Below are positions 42,967-51,340 of a stretch of DNA of 53,408 bases, piece after piece. Location of the stretch: positions 1 through 53,408 of the forward strand of contig JAFRNK010000058.1 in assembly GCA_017430225.1 (NCBI GenBank), given 5' to 3'. A model generated the notes under the pieces. That model made no database searches. It was not told the DNA's origin and was given only the letters and a program-made list of their open reading frames with translations. Positions within the stretch are counted from its first letter, which is position 1; each line of letters begins with the position of its first letter. Made by a program: the position numbers and the translations under genes. The stretch is from Clostridia bacterium. GTDB taxonomy: Bacteria; Bacillota; Clostridia; Christensenellales; Aristaeellaceae.

Positions 42967-43494
42967 TTATGTGTGTTCCCCGATCATCTTTTCCATCCAG
43001 ATCATGTTGTACCATCGGCCGAATTTATACCCGCAGCGGTGGAATTCGCCGACCTTCGTGTAGCCCATGTGCCGATGGAACTGCTCGCTGTTGCGGGTCA
43101 GGGTCTCATCCTCGACGATCGGGTCGCCGATGCACGCGTACAGGTTCAGGATGCCCCTCTTCCCGAGTTCGGCCTCTAGGGCCTCGTACAGCAGGCGGCC
43201 ATAGCCCCTGCCCTTCGCGGCGGGGTCCAGGTAGATGCTCATTTCGCAGGAAAACCGGTACGCGGCGCGGCCCTTGAAAGGCCCGGCGTATGCGTAACCC
43301 CGGATGACGCCGTCCTCTTCGAGGACGAGATAGGGATACTGTTCCAGCGTGTGAACGATGCGGCTCCTGAATTCTTCCGGAGAGGGCACTTCATATTCGA
43401 AGCTGATCGCCGTATGCTCCACGTAGTAAGCGTATATCCCGAGCAGGCTTTCCGCGTCTTCCGGCGCGGCGGGCCTGATGCTGGCTCTGCTCAT
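42967..43494 (-). CDS. GNAT N-acetyltransferase, phosphinothricin/methionine-derivative type
   Basis: The 175-residue acetyltransferase begins SIRPAAPEDAESLLGIYAYYVEHTAISFE, the N-terminal pattern of the Pat/YncA (MnaT) subgroup. The acetyl-CoA loop is AAKGRGYGRLLYEALE (about 91-106, Q/RxxGxG/A type). The C-terminal part has FHRHMGYTKVGEFHRCGYKFGRWYNMIWM, also typical. These enzymes acetylate the amino group of phosphinothricin-like or methionine sulfoximine-like compounds. GGGAGG stands 6 bases before ATG 43494. It follows recX by 15 bases and is co-transcribed. Confidence 0.9.
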   Translation of the reverse strand: MSRASIRPAAPEDAESLLGIYAYYVEHTAISFEYEVPSPEEFRSRIVHTLEQYPYLVLEEDGVIRGYAYAGPFKGRAAYRFSCEMSIYLDPAAKGRGYGRLLYEALEAELGKRGILNLYACIGDPIVEDETLTRNSEQFHRHMGYTKVGEFHRCGYKFGRWYNMIWMEKMIGEHT

Positions 43495-43509
43495 GCTGCC
43501 TCCCGTCAA

Positions 43510-44136
43510 TTATTGATCGTATTCTTCGCTGCCGCCGGCCAGGCTGTCCACGGCGGCTTTCGCGGCGTCCCAGCCGAACCCGCGGCGGACGAGCGCCTGC
43601 ACTGCTTTCCGGCGGACGTCGGGATCAGAGACGTCCTTGCGGGCAAGCAGTTTTTCGGCCTGCCTGAGGGCAGAGGCGGCTTCGTCTTCCGGGCTGAGCT
43701 CTTCGAGCGCTTCGCGGGCGACTTCCTCGCTGACGCCCTTGCGCCGCAGTTCCCCGTACAGCCGCCGGCTGCCGTAACGGCTGCTCCGGCTTTCGACATA
43801 GTGTCCGGCGTAACGCGTATCGTCCACGTAGCCCGCCTGTGTCAGCATCTGCATCACGCGGGCCACGACTTCCTCCGGATACCCGCTTTTGCGCAGGCGG
43901 TCTGCCGTCTCGTGCTCGCTCGCGTCGCGGACGCTCAGCAGCGCGGCCGCCCGTTCCAGCGCGAAGGGATAGGCCTGGGCCTGCCACCTGGCGCGCCAGG
44001 CATCCGGCTCGATACGTTCTCCGACGCGCACTTTGAACTGCTGGAACAGCGGCGTCGGCACGTCGGCATGGGTCCCGTCGTCAAAACTCACCCGTACACA
44101 GCCAGGCAAACGGCGGAGATCAGAAACAACGGACAT
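43510..44136 (-). CDS. recX: RecX family regulatory protein
   Basis: The 208-residue protein shows the three tandem three-helix units of RecX: ALERAAALLSVRDASEHETADRLRKSGY (about 60-87), VMQMLTQAGYVDDTRYA, and SRYGSRRLYGELRRKGVSEEVAREAL (about 118-143), with a further acidic repeat to the C-terminus. RecX binds RecA filaments and limits recombination; recA itself is not in this window. AGGGAGG precedes the start by 6 bases. The next gene, a GNAT acetyltransferase, follows after 15 bases. Confidence 0.9.
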   Translation of the reverse strand: MSVVSDLRRLPGCVRVSFDDGTHADVPTPLFQQFKVRVGERIEPDAWRARWQAQAYPFALERAAALLSVRDASEHETADRLRKSGYPEEVVARVMQMLTQAGYVDDTRYAGHYVESRSSRYGSRRLYGELRRKGVSEEVAREALEELSPEDEAASALRQAEKLLARKDVSDPDVRRKAVQALVRRGFGWDAAKAAVDSLAGGSEEYDQ

Positions 44137-44198
44137 AACAGCCTCCCTAAATCTGTGTTCTTTGAGGTTGTTTGAAACCGGGGTCAGGACCGGGGCAG

Positions 44199-44262
44199 GG
44201 ATGAGTTATGAATGATGAGTTCAGACAACAATTCATCACTCCTCACTCATCACTCTCTGAAA
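44199..44262 (+). repeat. Word-like palindromic stretch
   Basis: GAGTTATGAATGATGAGT faces ATTCATCACTCCTCACTCATCACT across a short CAGACAAC loop, an imperfect inverted repeat built of repeated words. It covers the end of the serine hydrolase gene (last 13 bases) and the gap before recX. Confidence 0.55.
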
Positions 44263-45380
44263 ACCTCCCTCGCCACGTCCCGGTTCAGCGCCGTGATCAC
44301 CCCGTCGCGCTGCTCGGAGGCGGCGGAGGTCAGCAGGGCGAAAGCGGTGAACCCGTTCTCCGCATCGTCGCGGAAGAACAGGCCGTGCACCGCTCCGTAG
44401 GCGAGGCCCTGGTGCCCGTACAACGGGAAAGGCAGGTCAGGATCGCGGTAGATGAAGCAGCCGAGGCCCTCCTGCAGATGCGGGTCTCGCTGCCCGAAGT
44501 CCGAAATCGGGATCCGCATGGCGGCGCAGGCGGGGTCGGACAGGGTAAACGCGGCGATGCGCAGCAGCTCTTCCGCGGTCACGCACAGGCCGCCGTGGGC
44601 GGTCAGGTAGTCGCGCTCGGGGTCCATCGGCGGGATCTGCCTTGCGATGCGTTCTTCCGCGTCGTACAGCGGCGCGCCGGAGGGCGGCATGATCCGCCAC
44701 GCGTCCGCGAGCGTATGGGGGACGTGCTGGGGCAGGTAGGTCGCCCGGACGCCGGCAGGATCCAGGATCGCTTCGCGCATCAGGGTTTCGAAAGGCTGGC
44801 GGAGGGCGGCTTCCAGCACCGCGCCGACCAGGCCGGCGCCGAGGTTGCTGTACTCGAAGCCTTCGTCCGGCAGGTGATCCGTATAGCAGTCCGGATGCGC
44901 CAGGAGCTCCTGCAGGGGGGTAGGCCGGGTCAGCGCCGCCAGGTAGGACGCGCCGTCCCGCAGGCCTGCACGGTGGGCGAGCAGCATGCGCAGGGTCACC
45001 GGCCGGTCCGGCGCTTTCGGGTGCCGGACGGGATAGCCCATGTATTCCGAGATATCGCGGTCCAGGCTGATTCTTCCGGCGGCGGCCAGGCGCAGGACAC
45101 CCGCGGCGGTCACGAATTTGGAGACGGACGCGCTGCGGAAACTGTCTTCCGGTTCAGAGGGCTTCCGGGTGCGAAAGCACGAGCGGCCGAAGGCGGCCGC
45201 GCTCGTCAGGCCTTCGCGGTTCATCAGCGCCAGCACGCCGCCCTGGACGCGTTCGTGCTCCAGGACACGGATCAGGCGTCCGGCGAGCCCTTCGGAAACA
45301 GAAAAGCCCGTCCAGCCGCCGAACCGGAGCTTCGGCTTCGGCACGGCTTTGACGAGCAGGCGATAAAGCGTTTTATTCAA
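44250..45380 (-). CDS. Serine hydrolase, class C beta-lactamase family
   Basis: A 376-residue member of the penicillin-binding beta-lactamase-like family. The active-site motif is SVSK (Ser85 to Lys88), the second motif YSN is in FEYSNLGAG (about 171-173), and GHQG near residue 332 replaces KTG. No signal peptide is evident; the N-terminus is basic and mildly amphipathic. It overlaps lgt by four bases (ATGA), so the two are translationally coupled. Envelope-related substrates are likely because lgt and an LCP gene precede it, but this is inferred from context only. Confidence 0.87.
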   Translation of the reverse strand: MNKTLYRLLVKAVPKPKLRFGGWTGFSVSEGLAGRLIRVLEHERVQGGVLALMNREGLTSAAAFGRSCFRTRKPSEPEDSFRSASVSKFVTAAGVLRLAAAGRISLDRDISEYMGYPVRHPKAPDRPVTLRMLLAHRAGLRDGASYLAALTRPTPLQELLAHPDCYTDHLPDEGFEYSNLGAGLVGAVLEAALRQPFETLMREAILDPAGVRATYLPQHVPHTLADAWRIMPPSGAPLYDAEERIARQIPPMDPERDYLTAHGGLCVTAEELLRIAAFTLSDPACAAMRIPISDFGQRDPHLQEGLGCFIYRDPDLPFPLYGHQGLAYGAVHGLFFRDDAENGFTAFALLTSAASEQRDGVITALNRDVAREVFRE

Positions 45381-46108
45381 GGTGACTTCCTCCGTCTGAT
45401 CAGGTAGCGGTACAGGAAGTGCCCGCAGCCCAGCAGCACCAGCAAGGCGCTCAGCGCCTGTGAAACACGGATGCCGGTATTGCCGACGTACAGGCTGTCG
45501 CTGCGCAGGCCTTCGATGATGAAGCGGGGGATGCCGTACACGATCGCGTACAGCGGCAGGCCGTCCCCGCTTTGCCAGCGTTTGCGCGTCAGGAAGAGGA
45601 TCAGAAAGCCGACGAGATCGGCCATGGACTCATAAAAGAACGTGGCCTGGTACCAGCTGCCGCCGATGTTCACCGCGTAGGGAAAGAACTGCAGCGCCGC
45701 GTCCGTGACCGCCTGGCCGTAGGCTTCGCCGTTGAAGAAGTTGCCCCAGCGCCCGATGGCCTGGGCCAGCAGCACGTAGGGGATGACCAGGTCGAACAGC
45801 GAGGCGAGCTTCAGGTGCTTGAATTTCGCGAGCAGGACAGCGCCGAGCGCGCCGCCGATCAGCCCGCCGTAGATGGCCAGGCCGCCTTCCCACACGTAGA
45901 GCGCGGAGATGGGGTTGCCCGCGTAGATATCCCAGCGGAACAGGACATAATAGAGCCGCGCGCCGATCACGCCGAGCGGCACCACGCACAGCGCCATGTC
46001 GATGGACGTATCCCTGGGCAGGCCCAGGCGCTCCTCGTCGCGGTGCGCGAGGACCACCACCGCCAGGATGCCCAGGGCGATCAGCAGGCCGTATACCGGT
46101 AATCTCAT
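45377..46108 (-). CDS. lgt: Prolipoprotein diacylglyceryl transferase
   Basis: Lgt transfers diacylglycerol from phosphatidylglycerol to the lipobox cysteine of prelipoproteins at the membrane. The 243-residue, seven-span protein has the Lgt signature GRWGNFFNGEAYG (119-131), the preceding WEGGLAIYGGLIGG loop (73-86, with Tyr where proteobacteria have His, as usual in Bacillota) and the conserved FFYESM segment. AGGAG lies 8 bases upstream. It lies 28 bases after the LCP gene in the same direction. Confidence 0.94.
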   Translation of the reverse strand: MRLPVYGLLIALGILAVVVLAHRDEERLGLPRDTSIDMALCVVPLGVIGARLYYVLFRWDIYAGNPISALYVWEGGLAIYGGLIGGALGAVLLAKFKHLKLASLFDLVIPYVLLAQAIGRWGNFFNGEAYGQAVTDAALQFFPYAVNIGGSWYQATFFYESMADLVGFLILFLTRKRWQSGDGLPLYAIVYGIPRFIIEGLRSDSLYVGNTGIRVSQALSALLVLLGCGHFLYRYLIRRRKSP

Positions 46109-46136
46109 TTTCCGGCTCCTATTGATATACTGTTTG

Positions 46137-47249
46137 TTATTCCTCGCGGACCACGAAGCTGTTGTAACCCAGGTAATCCCACAGCGCGTCGCGGTTGGCC
46201 GGGAAGTCGATCTCCTCGCAGGAACCGCTGGAATAGCTGATGGTCCTGTGCGTCCCGTCCACGGGGATGCGGAACTGGTCGATATCGCACTGCTTCAGGT
46301 CGAAGGCCAGGTCGGCCGCTTCCAGCAGGTCCATCGCGGACATGTCGGTCACCAGCACGTTGTTGACCACGATATCGAGAAGCTCCATGCACTGGTCATA
46401 GGAGATGGTCGAAAGGTTGTTCTTCAGGGAGACGAGCACGTTCCTGGCGCGGGTGGTGCGGCGGTAGTCGTACTTTTCGCCGTTGATGGCGGAAGCCGAT
46501 TTGCGGCAGCGCATATAGATGACCGCGGCGTGCGGGCTCAGCAGGTAGGTGCCCGCGCCTTTCAGGTTCGGGGTCGCCCAGCTGGAGGTATAGGCGTCCT
46601 TGCCGCGCAGGTATTCGCACTCGCCCTTGGTCAGTTCGAGCTCCACGCGCCCCACACCGTTCGCGTCCTTGACGCCCGCGGCGTTGATGATATTGCGGAC
46701 CATGGACCAGTTCACGACGACATAGTGGTCGATTTTCACGCCGAAGTGGGAGGCGTAGATATCGATCAGCTTTTCGACCGCTTCCTGATTGTTGCCGTTG
46801 TTGGGCACGAAGCGGGAGAGGCGGTTGAATTTGCCGTCGGGACGCTCGATCAGCAGGTCGCGGATAAAGGAGGTCAGCATCACGCGGTTCAGGTAGGTAT
46901 CCACCGTCACCAGGATCATGCCGTCGGTGTTCCCCAGGGATCTGGGCGTGGAGATGTTCTGCACCGCGGTTTCGATCTCGTCGATGTAGGCGGCGTAATT
47001 GCTGTCCACGGTCGTCACGTCGCCGGAGGGCGGTTCTTCCTCGTCCGAAGCGTCCATCTTTCCGCCCTGCGCGGCGTCCTCCTTGTTGCCCCAGGAGTCC
47101 ACGCACAAAAGCAGGTAATTCCTGATGCCGGGCGGGGTGTCGGGGATCTCTTCCGGCTTCAGCACGGGGATCTCCTTCGGCTGGTCCGCGAGCGCCGCCA
47201 GGGGCAGCGCGATCATCAGGCACAAAAGGCAGGCTAAAATCCGTTTCAT
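46137..47249 (-). CDS. LytR-CpsA-Psr (LCP) family wall-polymer transferase-like protein
   Basis: The 370-residue protein has a signal sequence or anchor (1-21, ending ALA). An LCP domain follows: NTDGMILVTVDTYLNRVMLTSFIRD (about 107-131), with the Asp and Arg expected to bind the polyprenyl-diphosphate, and later MRCRKSAS...RRTTRARNVL (about 248-272) with the conserved Arg run. An acidic insert (about 60-80) interrupts the beginning of the domain. LCP enzymes attach teichoic acids or polysaccharides to peptidoglycan outside the membrane. It follows the dCMP deaminase gene by 18 bases with an AAGGAGA site. Confidence 0.9.
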   Translation of the reverse strand: MKRILACLLCLMIALPLAALADQPKEIPVLKPEEIPDTPPGIRNYLLLCVDSWGNKEDAAQGGKMDASDEEEPPSGDVTTVDSNYAAYIDEIETAVQNISTPRSLGNTDGMILVTVDTYLNRVMLTSFIRDLLIERPDGKFNRLSRFVPNNGNNQEAVEKLIDIYASHFGVKIDHYVVVNWSMVRNIINAAGVKDANGVGRVELELTKGECEYLRGKDAYTSSWATPNLKGAGTYLLSPHAAVIYMRCRKSASAINGEKYDYRRTTRARNVLVSLKNNLSTISYDQCMELLDIVVNNVLVTDMSAMDLLEAADLAFDLKQCDIDQFRIPVDGTHRTISYSSGSCEEIDFPANRDALWDYLGYNSFVVREE

Positions 47250-47267
47250 GGGCTAAGGGTTCTCCTT

Positions 47268-47741
47268 TCAGGAGTTTTTCTCTGTTTCCGGCTCCATCTT
47301 TTCCAGCAGCATGCCGGTCTCGCCGAAGATCTCATGCGTGAAATCGTCCGGATATCCCTGCTCGTACACCACGCGCTTGATGCCCGCGTTGACGATCATC
47401 TTTGCGCAGACGGAGCAGGGCTGGTGCGTGCAGTACAGGGTCGCGCCTTCGATGCACACGCCCAGTTTCGCGGCCTGGATGATGGCGTTCTGTTCGGCGT
47501 GGATGGCGTAGCAGACCTCCGCGCGGGTGCCGGAGGGGATGTTCATCCGCCTGCGCAGGCAGTAGCCGCGCTCCTTGCAGGTCTTCATGCCCGCGGGCGC
47601 GCCGTTGTAGCCGGTGGTCATGATGCGCTTGTCACGCACGATGACCGCGCCGATCGCCCGTCCGGGGGCGAAGCAGCTGGTCCAGCCGGCGATGATATGC
47701 GCCATCTCCATAAAGCGGTGATCCCATTTGTCAAAGCTCAT
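47268..47741 (-). CDS. dCMP deaminase (ComEB-type)
   Basis: The 157-residue zinc deaminase has HAEQNAI (His81, catalytic Glu83) and PCSVC (Cys109, Cys112), plus the ComEB-family extra segment GYCLRRRMNIPSG (about 59-71). Length and the RAIGAVIVRDKRIMTTGYNGAP opening are typical of bacterial dCMP deaminases, which supply dUMP for thymidylate synthesis. It overlaps the nucleosidase gene upstream by 11 bases, so the two are co-translated. Confidence 0.92.
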   Translation of the reverse strand: MSFDKWDHRFMEMAHIIAGWTSCFAPGRAIGAVIVRDKRIMTTGYNGAPAGMKTCKERGYCLRRRMNIPSGTRAEVCYAIHAEQNAIIQAAKLGVCIEGATLYCTHQPCSVCAKMIVNAGIKRVVYEQGYPDDFTHEIFGETGMLLEKMEPETEKNS

Positions 47742-48438
47742 AGGCTTCCTCCCTGAGGTCGTTCAGGAACGCGGTGAGCAGCCGTATGCTGGCGCCAGCG
47801 GCGCGGTCCGCGTTGAGCGCGTATTCCTGCCCGTTCCCGCGCAGCGTGTCCGAAATGGCGCGGTACGCGGCGTACGGGACGCCCGCGGTCATGGCGACCT
47901 GCGCGATGGCGCCGCCCTCCATATCGCAGGCGGCAGCGCAGAAGTCGCGGGCGATGCGCTGCTTGTCCTCCAAGTGTTCGATGAACTGGTCGCCGGTCGC
48001 GATCGCCGCGGTCACGGTATGGCAGCCGAGGCTCTTTGCCGCGCGGGCGATCCCCGCGGCTGCGGCCGCGTTCACCGGCATATGCACAACGTTCGGGCCG
48101 GAAATCAGCCCCGGCGGGTCGCCGATGGGCGTCGTGTCCATATCGTGCTCCACCGCGCTGTCCGCGATGACGATGTCGGCGATGTCCAGGCCGTCCGTGA
48201 GCGCGCCGGCGACGCCGATGTTCAGGATCAGGTCCGGGTGCCAGTGCTCGATCATCAGCGCGGCGCATAGGGCGGCGAAGACTTTGCCGATGCCGCACTG
48301 CGCCGCCACGACCGGTACGCCTTCGAGCGTGCCTTTGCAGTAGCGGATGCCGCAGACGGTGTCCGTCTCGGGGCTGCTGATGCGGGCGATGACCGCGTCT
48401 GTTTCCCGGGCCATGGCCCCGATGATTCCGATAAGCAT
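47731..48438 (-). CDS. mtnN: 5'-methylthioadenosine/S-adenosylhomocysteine nucleosidase
   Basis: MtnN splits MTA and SAH to adenine and the thioribose moiety, clearing the products of SAM use. The 235-residue protein begins IGIIGAMARETDAV, has CGIGKVFAA (about 48-56) and NIGVAGAL (about 73-80), and ends its active-site set with CDMEGGAIAQVA (Glu about 173) and ISDTLRG (catalytic Asp about 196). The start at 48438 follows GGGAGA; upstream in-frame codons lack a ribosome site. It heads a run with dCMP deaminase, LCP, lgt and a serine hydrolase. Confidence 0.94.
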   Translation of the reverse strand: MLIGIIGAMARETDAVIARISSPETDTVCGIRYCKGTLEGVPVVAAQCGIGKVFAALCAALMIEHWHPDLILNIGVAGALTDGLDIADIVIADSAVEHDMDTTPIGDPPGLISGPNVVHMPVNAAAAAGIARAAKSLGCHTVTAAIATGDQFIEHLEDKQRIARDFCAAACDMEGGAIAQVAMTAGVPYAAYRAISDTLRGNGQEYALNADRAAGASIRLLTAFLNDLREEAYEL

Positions 48439-48483
48439 TTCGATGATCTCCCAGTAGATTGAGTGCGCTTGGGTTCCTTGTCT

Positions 48484-48512
48484 ATTGTACATGGAACGGC
48501 CTGTGTTTTCAA
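48484..48512 (-). promoter_or_regulatory. Promoter P1 of the mtnN operon
   Basis: Leftward TTGAAA (48507-48512), 17 bases, TACAAT (48484-48489). Confidence 0.78.
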
Positions 48513-48545
48513 GCGCCGGCGAAGGAAATTTACAGGAATGGCAAG

Positions 48546-48574
48546 AGTATACCATATCGAACCGGCTTGTTCAA
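48546..48574 (-). promoter_or_regulatory. Possible second promoter P2 of the mtnN operon
   Basis: Leftward TTGAAC (48569-48574), 17 bases, TATACT (48546-48551), 62 bases upstream of P1. Confidence 0.6.
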
Positions 48575-48610
48575 GTTTTCCCGGCAGTTCAATTCATGTA
48601 TGACCGGCGG

Positions 48611-48639
48611 TTGAGATCGTCCGTTTTCTGTGCTATGAT
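48611..48639 (+). promoter_or_regulatory. Promoter of the YcaQ-type gene
   Basis: TTGAGA (48611-48616), 17 bases, TATGAT (48634-48639), divergent from the mtnN promoters. Confidence 0.75.
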
Positions 48640-48672
48640 AGGCACATACGATCGGGAAGGGGGGACGCCGGC

Positions 48673-49881
48673 ATGCTGACGGTCACACGGCGCCAGGCGC
48701 GGCAGTTCATCCTCAGCAGGCAGGGCCTGCTGGGCAGATACCGTTTCACCGGCAAGGACGGCGCGTACCGCTATGTCCGGCAGGCCGGCTGCATCCAGTA
48801 CGATCCCGTGGACGTCTGCGGCAAGAACGCCGAACTGACCCTGCAGTCCCGCGTGAAGGGGTTCACGAAGCAGACCCTCAGCGATCTGCTGTACCGGGAC
48901 CGCCTGCTCGTGGACTACACCGACAAGGAGCTGGCGATCTGGCCGCGGGAGGACTGGCCGTATTTTTCCGGCTACCGGCAGCAGAGCCAGGAGCACGCAA
49001 AGCAGTTCCCAGGCATCCCGGAGTTGGAGGAGCGGGCGGTCGCCTATATCCGGGAGCACGGCCCCGTCAGCAGCGACACGCTGCCCATCGGGGGAAAGGT
49101 CTTCTGGCATTCGTCCATCCATTGGAGCGGTAACTGGCATAAGGATTCCCAGGCGGCCCGATCCGTGCTGGAACAGCTGTATACGGACGGCGTCCTGCTC
49201 ATTCATCACAAGAGCGGCTCGCGCAAATACTACGACCTCGCGGAGAAATATTTCAGCCCGGAACTCCTGCGGGCCGAAAACCCGTGCCCGGACGAAGACG
49301 CGTTCATCCGTTGGCGCGTCCTGCGGCGGATCGGAGCGGTCGGGCTCATGTGGAACCGGCGTTCGGACGCCTGGCTCGGCATCGGCATGAGCACCGGGCA
49401 GCGGGAGGCGGCGTTCGCTGCCCTGTCGGAATCCGGGGCGATCGCCGCCGTGCAGGTGGAAGGCATCCGTTCCCCGCTGTACATGAAGACGGAAGATCTC
49501 TCCCTGATGGAGGCAGTGCTGGCAGGCGGGATCGACACGAAGGCGCGCCTGGAGTTCCTGGCGCCGCTCGACCCCATGCTGTGGGATCGGAAACTGATCG
49601 AAGCGCTGTGGGACTACCGGTATTCCTGGGAGATCTATACCCCGGCGGCCAAGCGGAAATACGGGTATTACGTGCTGCCAATGCTGTGGGGCGAGAGCTT
49701 TGCCGGCAGGATCGAGGCGGCCGTGGACCGGAAATCGGAAACGCTCGTCGTGAAAAACATCTGGTATGAGGACGGCGTACGCCGGACGAAAAAGCTGTCA
49801 GGGGCGGTGGACAAAGCGGTTGCCCGGCTGGCGGCGTTCAATCATTGCAGCCGGGTCAGCAGGATGGACCGGGAGACTTGA
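48673..49881 (+). CDS. Winged-helix DNA glycosylase of the YcaQ/AlkX (HTH_42) family
   Basis: The 402-residue protein aligns by motif with the HTH_42 superfamily of monofunctional glycosylases that unhook DNA interstrand crosslinks. The catalytic Q-x-D motif is Gln42-Tyr-Asp44 in CIQYDPVDV, as in YcaQ (AlkX); AlkZ relatives have QxQ. The middle contains winged-helix repeats (for example ERAVAYIREHGPVSSDTL, about 116-133), and the C-terminal domain has LEFLAPLDPMLWDRK and KYGYYVLPMLWGE, both family hallmarks. GGGGGG lies upstream of the start. Repair of alkylation or natural-product crosslinks is the expected role. It is monocistronic. Confidence 0.9.
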   Translation: MLTVTRRQARQFILSRQGLLGRYRFTGKDGAYRYVRQAGCIQYDPVDVCGKNAELTLQSRVKGFTKQTLSDLLYRDRLLVDYTDKELAIWPREDWPYFSGYRQQSQEHAKQFPGIPELEERAVAYIREHGPVSSDTLPIGGKVFWHSSIHWSGNWHKDSQAARSVLEQLYTDGVLLIHHKSGSRKYYDLAEKYFSPELLRAENPCPDEDAFIRWRVLRRIGAVGLMWNRRSDAWLGIGMSTGQREAAFAALSESGAIAAVQVEGIRSPLYMKTEDLSLMEAVLAGGIDTKARLEFLAPLDPMLWDRKLIEALWDYRYSWEIYTPAAKRKYGYYVLPMLWGESFAGRIEAAVDRKSETLVVKNIWYEDGVRRTKKLSGAVDKAVARLAAFNHCSRVSRMDRET

Positions 49882-49909
49882 AAAAATACATGAGAGTAAC
49901 GCGAAACAT

Positions 49910-50540
49910 TGCGTACGTGCGTATCAATTACACTCAGACCCCTGCGGACGCATGAAAGTGCGGAGTGCGGAATGCGGAGTTAGGAGTTCCGGAGGAAACT
50001 TCTCCGCTTCGCTGCGAAGTATTCCCCGACTGTTGCGGCGGCTTTGCCGCGATATGGTGTTTGTGAACTGCTTACGACCGGACGCATGGGGACGTATCCT
50101 GCCGCCCGCAGTGCGGGATACAGGCAGGAGGAGTCCCAGTGAACAAAGGAGCGTCGCAAGCGGCAGCGCAGCGAGGCGACTATTGTGAACTGAGGGCGCG
50201 AAAAATGGCATTTTTCATGTATTGCGCGAATTCTCCGTTTTGTGAGGACTGCCTCTGACCGGTACGTTCGTACGCAGGAAAACGAGGGCTTATTCCCCAC
50301 AACGCGCGAAACAAACCGCCAGGCACCTGCTTTTATTCTGATTATATGGAGAATAACAGAAAAATAAAGCGTGCCGTGCGTGCCAAACGTGCCGGTTTCC
50401 ATCGGATCGATTTTTCTTTTTTCTGATCCCACAATGGTTTTAGCAAACAAAGCACTTTGGCACGCACGGCACGGATAAAAACGGGGTTTTTCCCAAAACA
50501 AATGGGAGGAATCCGCGGGATACCTTGCAGTTAGTCTCAC
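49910..50540 (+). repeat. Repeat mosaic left of the AT-rich GNAT gene
   Basis: No gene is supported in 49882-50624. Recognisable parts: TGCGTACGTGCG (49910-49921); a 45-base block (49944-49988) inverted at 52220-52257; CTTACGACCGGACGCATGG (50071-50089) and the GGCAGGAGGAGTCCCAGT, CAGCGCAGCGAGGCGACTAT and AATGGCATTTTTCATG blocks (50123-50219), all inverted at 51470-51759; and an 18-bp perfect inverted repeat of CGTGCCGTGCGTGCCAAA (50370-50387 with 50456-50473). Reading frames here are by-products of the repeats. Confidence 0.8.
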
Positions 50541-50547
50541 TTTGATT

Positions 50548-50582
50548 GCAGGAGATTCGGTAAAGATGGCAGAATACTGATT
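50548..50582 (+). repeat. 5' flank shared with the deaminase gene at 12.2 kb
   Basis: GCAGGAGATTCGG, ten bases, AGAATACTGATT; compare 12115-12149. It includes a possible weak promoter (TTGCAG, 18 bases, CAGAAT). Confidence 0.6.
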
Positions 50583-50624
50583 AGGAGCCTCGGCACGGCA
50601 AACCGGAATTTGACGGAGGAAACT

Positions 50625-51203
50625 ATGTTAAAAGATTATGAGATAGATAAACCAATTCTTGAAACAGACAGATTGATTATTCGTGTGCTTAACGAAAACG
50701 ATGTAGCTGATTTAAAAGAGTGGCTGGGGAGAGATGAAATCTATACCTATTGGGGAAGAAAAGCAAGCAAGGGCGAGAAAAATCCTGAACTTATGTTTAT
50801 TGATCCCCGCCCTTGGGTAAAAAGAAAACCTTCTCCTGATTTTGATTGGGGAATTGTATTGAAAGAGTCCAATAAAGTGGTAGGCATGATTGATGTATTT
50901 GATATCCAAAATGCCAGAATGGGCGATATAGCATACAGAGTCAATCCGGAGTACTGGAATAAAGGGATTACTACAGAAGCTTTAAAGGAAGTGGTACGGT
51001 TTATATTTGAGAACACGGAAATCGACCGATTGAATGGGCGTGCGGATGTAAGAAACATTGCCTCAAATAAGGTTATGGAAAAATGTGGTTTTATAAAAGA
51101 AGGAACCGTTCGCCAGGGGAAAATGGTTTCTGTTTATTGCGACTATAATATTTATGGTATGCTTAGAAATGATTATTTGGGCTTGCATGGTATAAATAGT
51201 TAA
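50625..51203 (+). CDS. GNAT N-acetyltransferase (RimJ/RimL-like), AT-rich, probably acquired
   Basis: The 192-residue protein opens with the RimJ-type ETDRLIIRVLNENDVADLKEWL and has the acetyl-CoA region YRVNPEYWNKGITTEALKEVV (about 105-125), then RADVRNIASNKVMEKCGFIKEG (about 139-160). Family members acetylate N-terminal Ala/Ser of proteins or small amines; the target is unknown. Codons are strikingly AT-rich (AAA, GAT, ATA, TTT) against the GC-rich surroundings, and the gene sits alone inside inverted-repeat blocks, so acquisition is likely. ATG 50625 is chosen for GGAGG 6 bases upstream. Confidence 0.9.
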   Translation: MLKDYEIDKPILETDRLIIRVLNENDVADLKEWLGRDEIYTYWGRKASKGEKNPELMFIDPRPWVKRKPSPDFDWGIVLKESNKVVGMIDVFDIQNARMGDIAYRVNPEYWNKGITTEALKEVVRFIFENTEIDRLNGRADVRNIASNKVMEKCGFIKEGTVRQGKMVSVYCDYNIYGMLRNDYLGLHGINS

Positions 51204-51207
51204 TTCA

Positions 51208-51232
51208 AGTTTGTCGATCTGCATGATCCCGG
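51208..51232 (+). repeat. 3' flank shared with the deaminase gene at 12.6 kb
   Basis: AGTTTGTCGATCTGCATGAT begins 4 bases after the stop codon; compare 12606-12625. Confidence 0.5.
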
Positions 51233-51236
51233 TTTC

Positions 51237-51283
51237 ACCCCCGGCCAGGCTTCGTCAATGAAGCGCTGCCGGGGCTTTTTCTG
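51237..51283 (+). terminator. Terminator after the GNAT gene
   Basis: CCCCCGGC and GGCTTC pair, with interruptions, with GAAGC and GCCGGGG around a TCAA loop, followed by CTTTTT. Confidence 0.7.
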
Positions 51284-51340
51284 CCCTGCTCCCTGGTTGT
51301 ATTCTATGCCCGCAGGCGCAGGAAACCCAGCATGTTCATC

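Noticed and set aside
49766-50540. Several 90-190-codon open frames in the repeat mosaic, and similar ones at 51258-51925
   Set aside because: They arise from GC-rich inverted repeats, lack ribosome sites and consist of repeat-derived words (for example RRSPSEQ).
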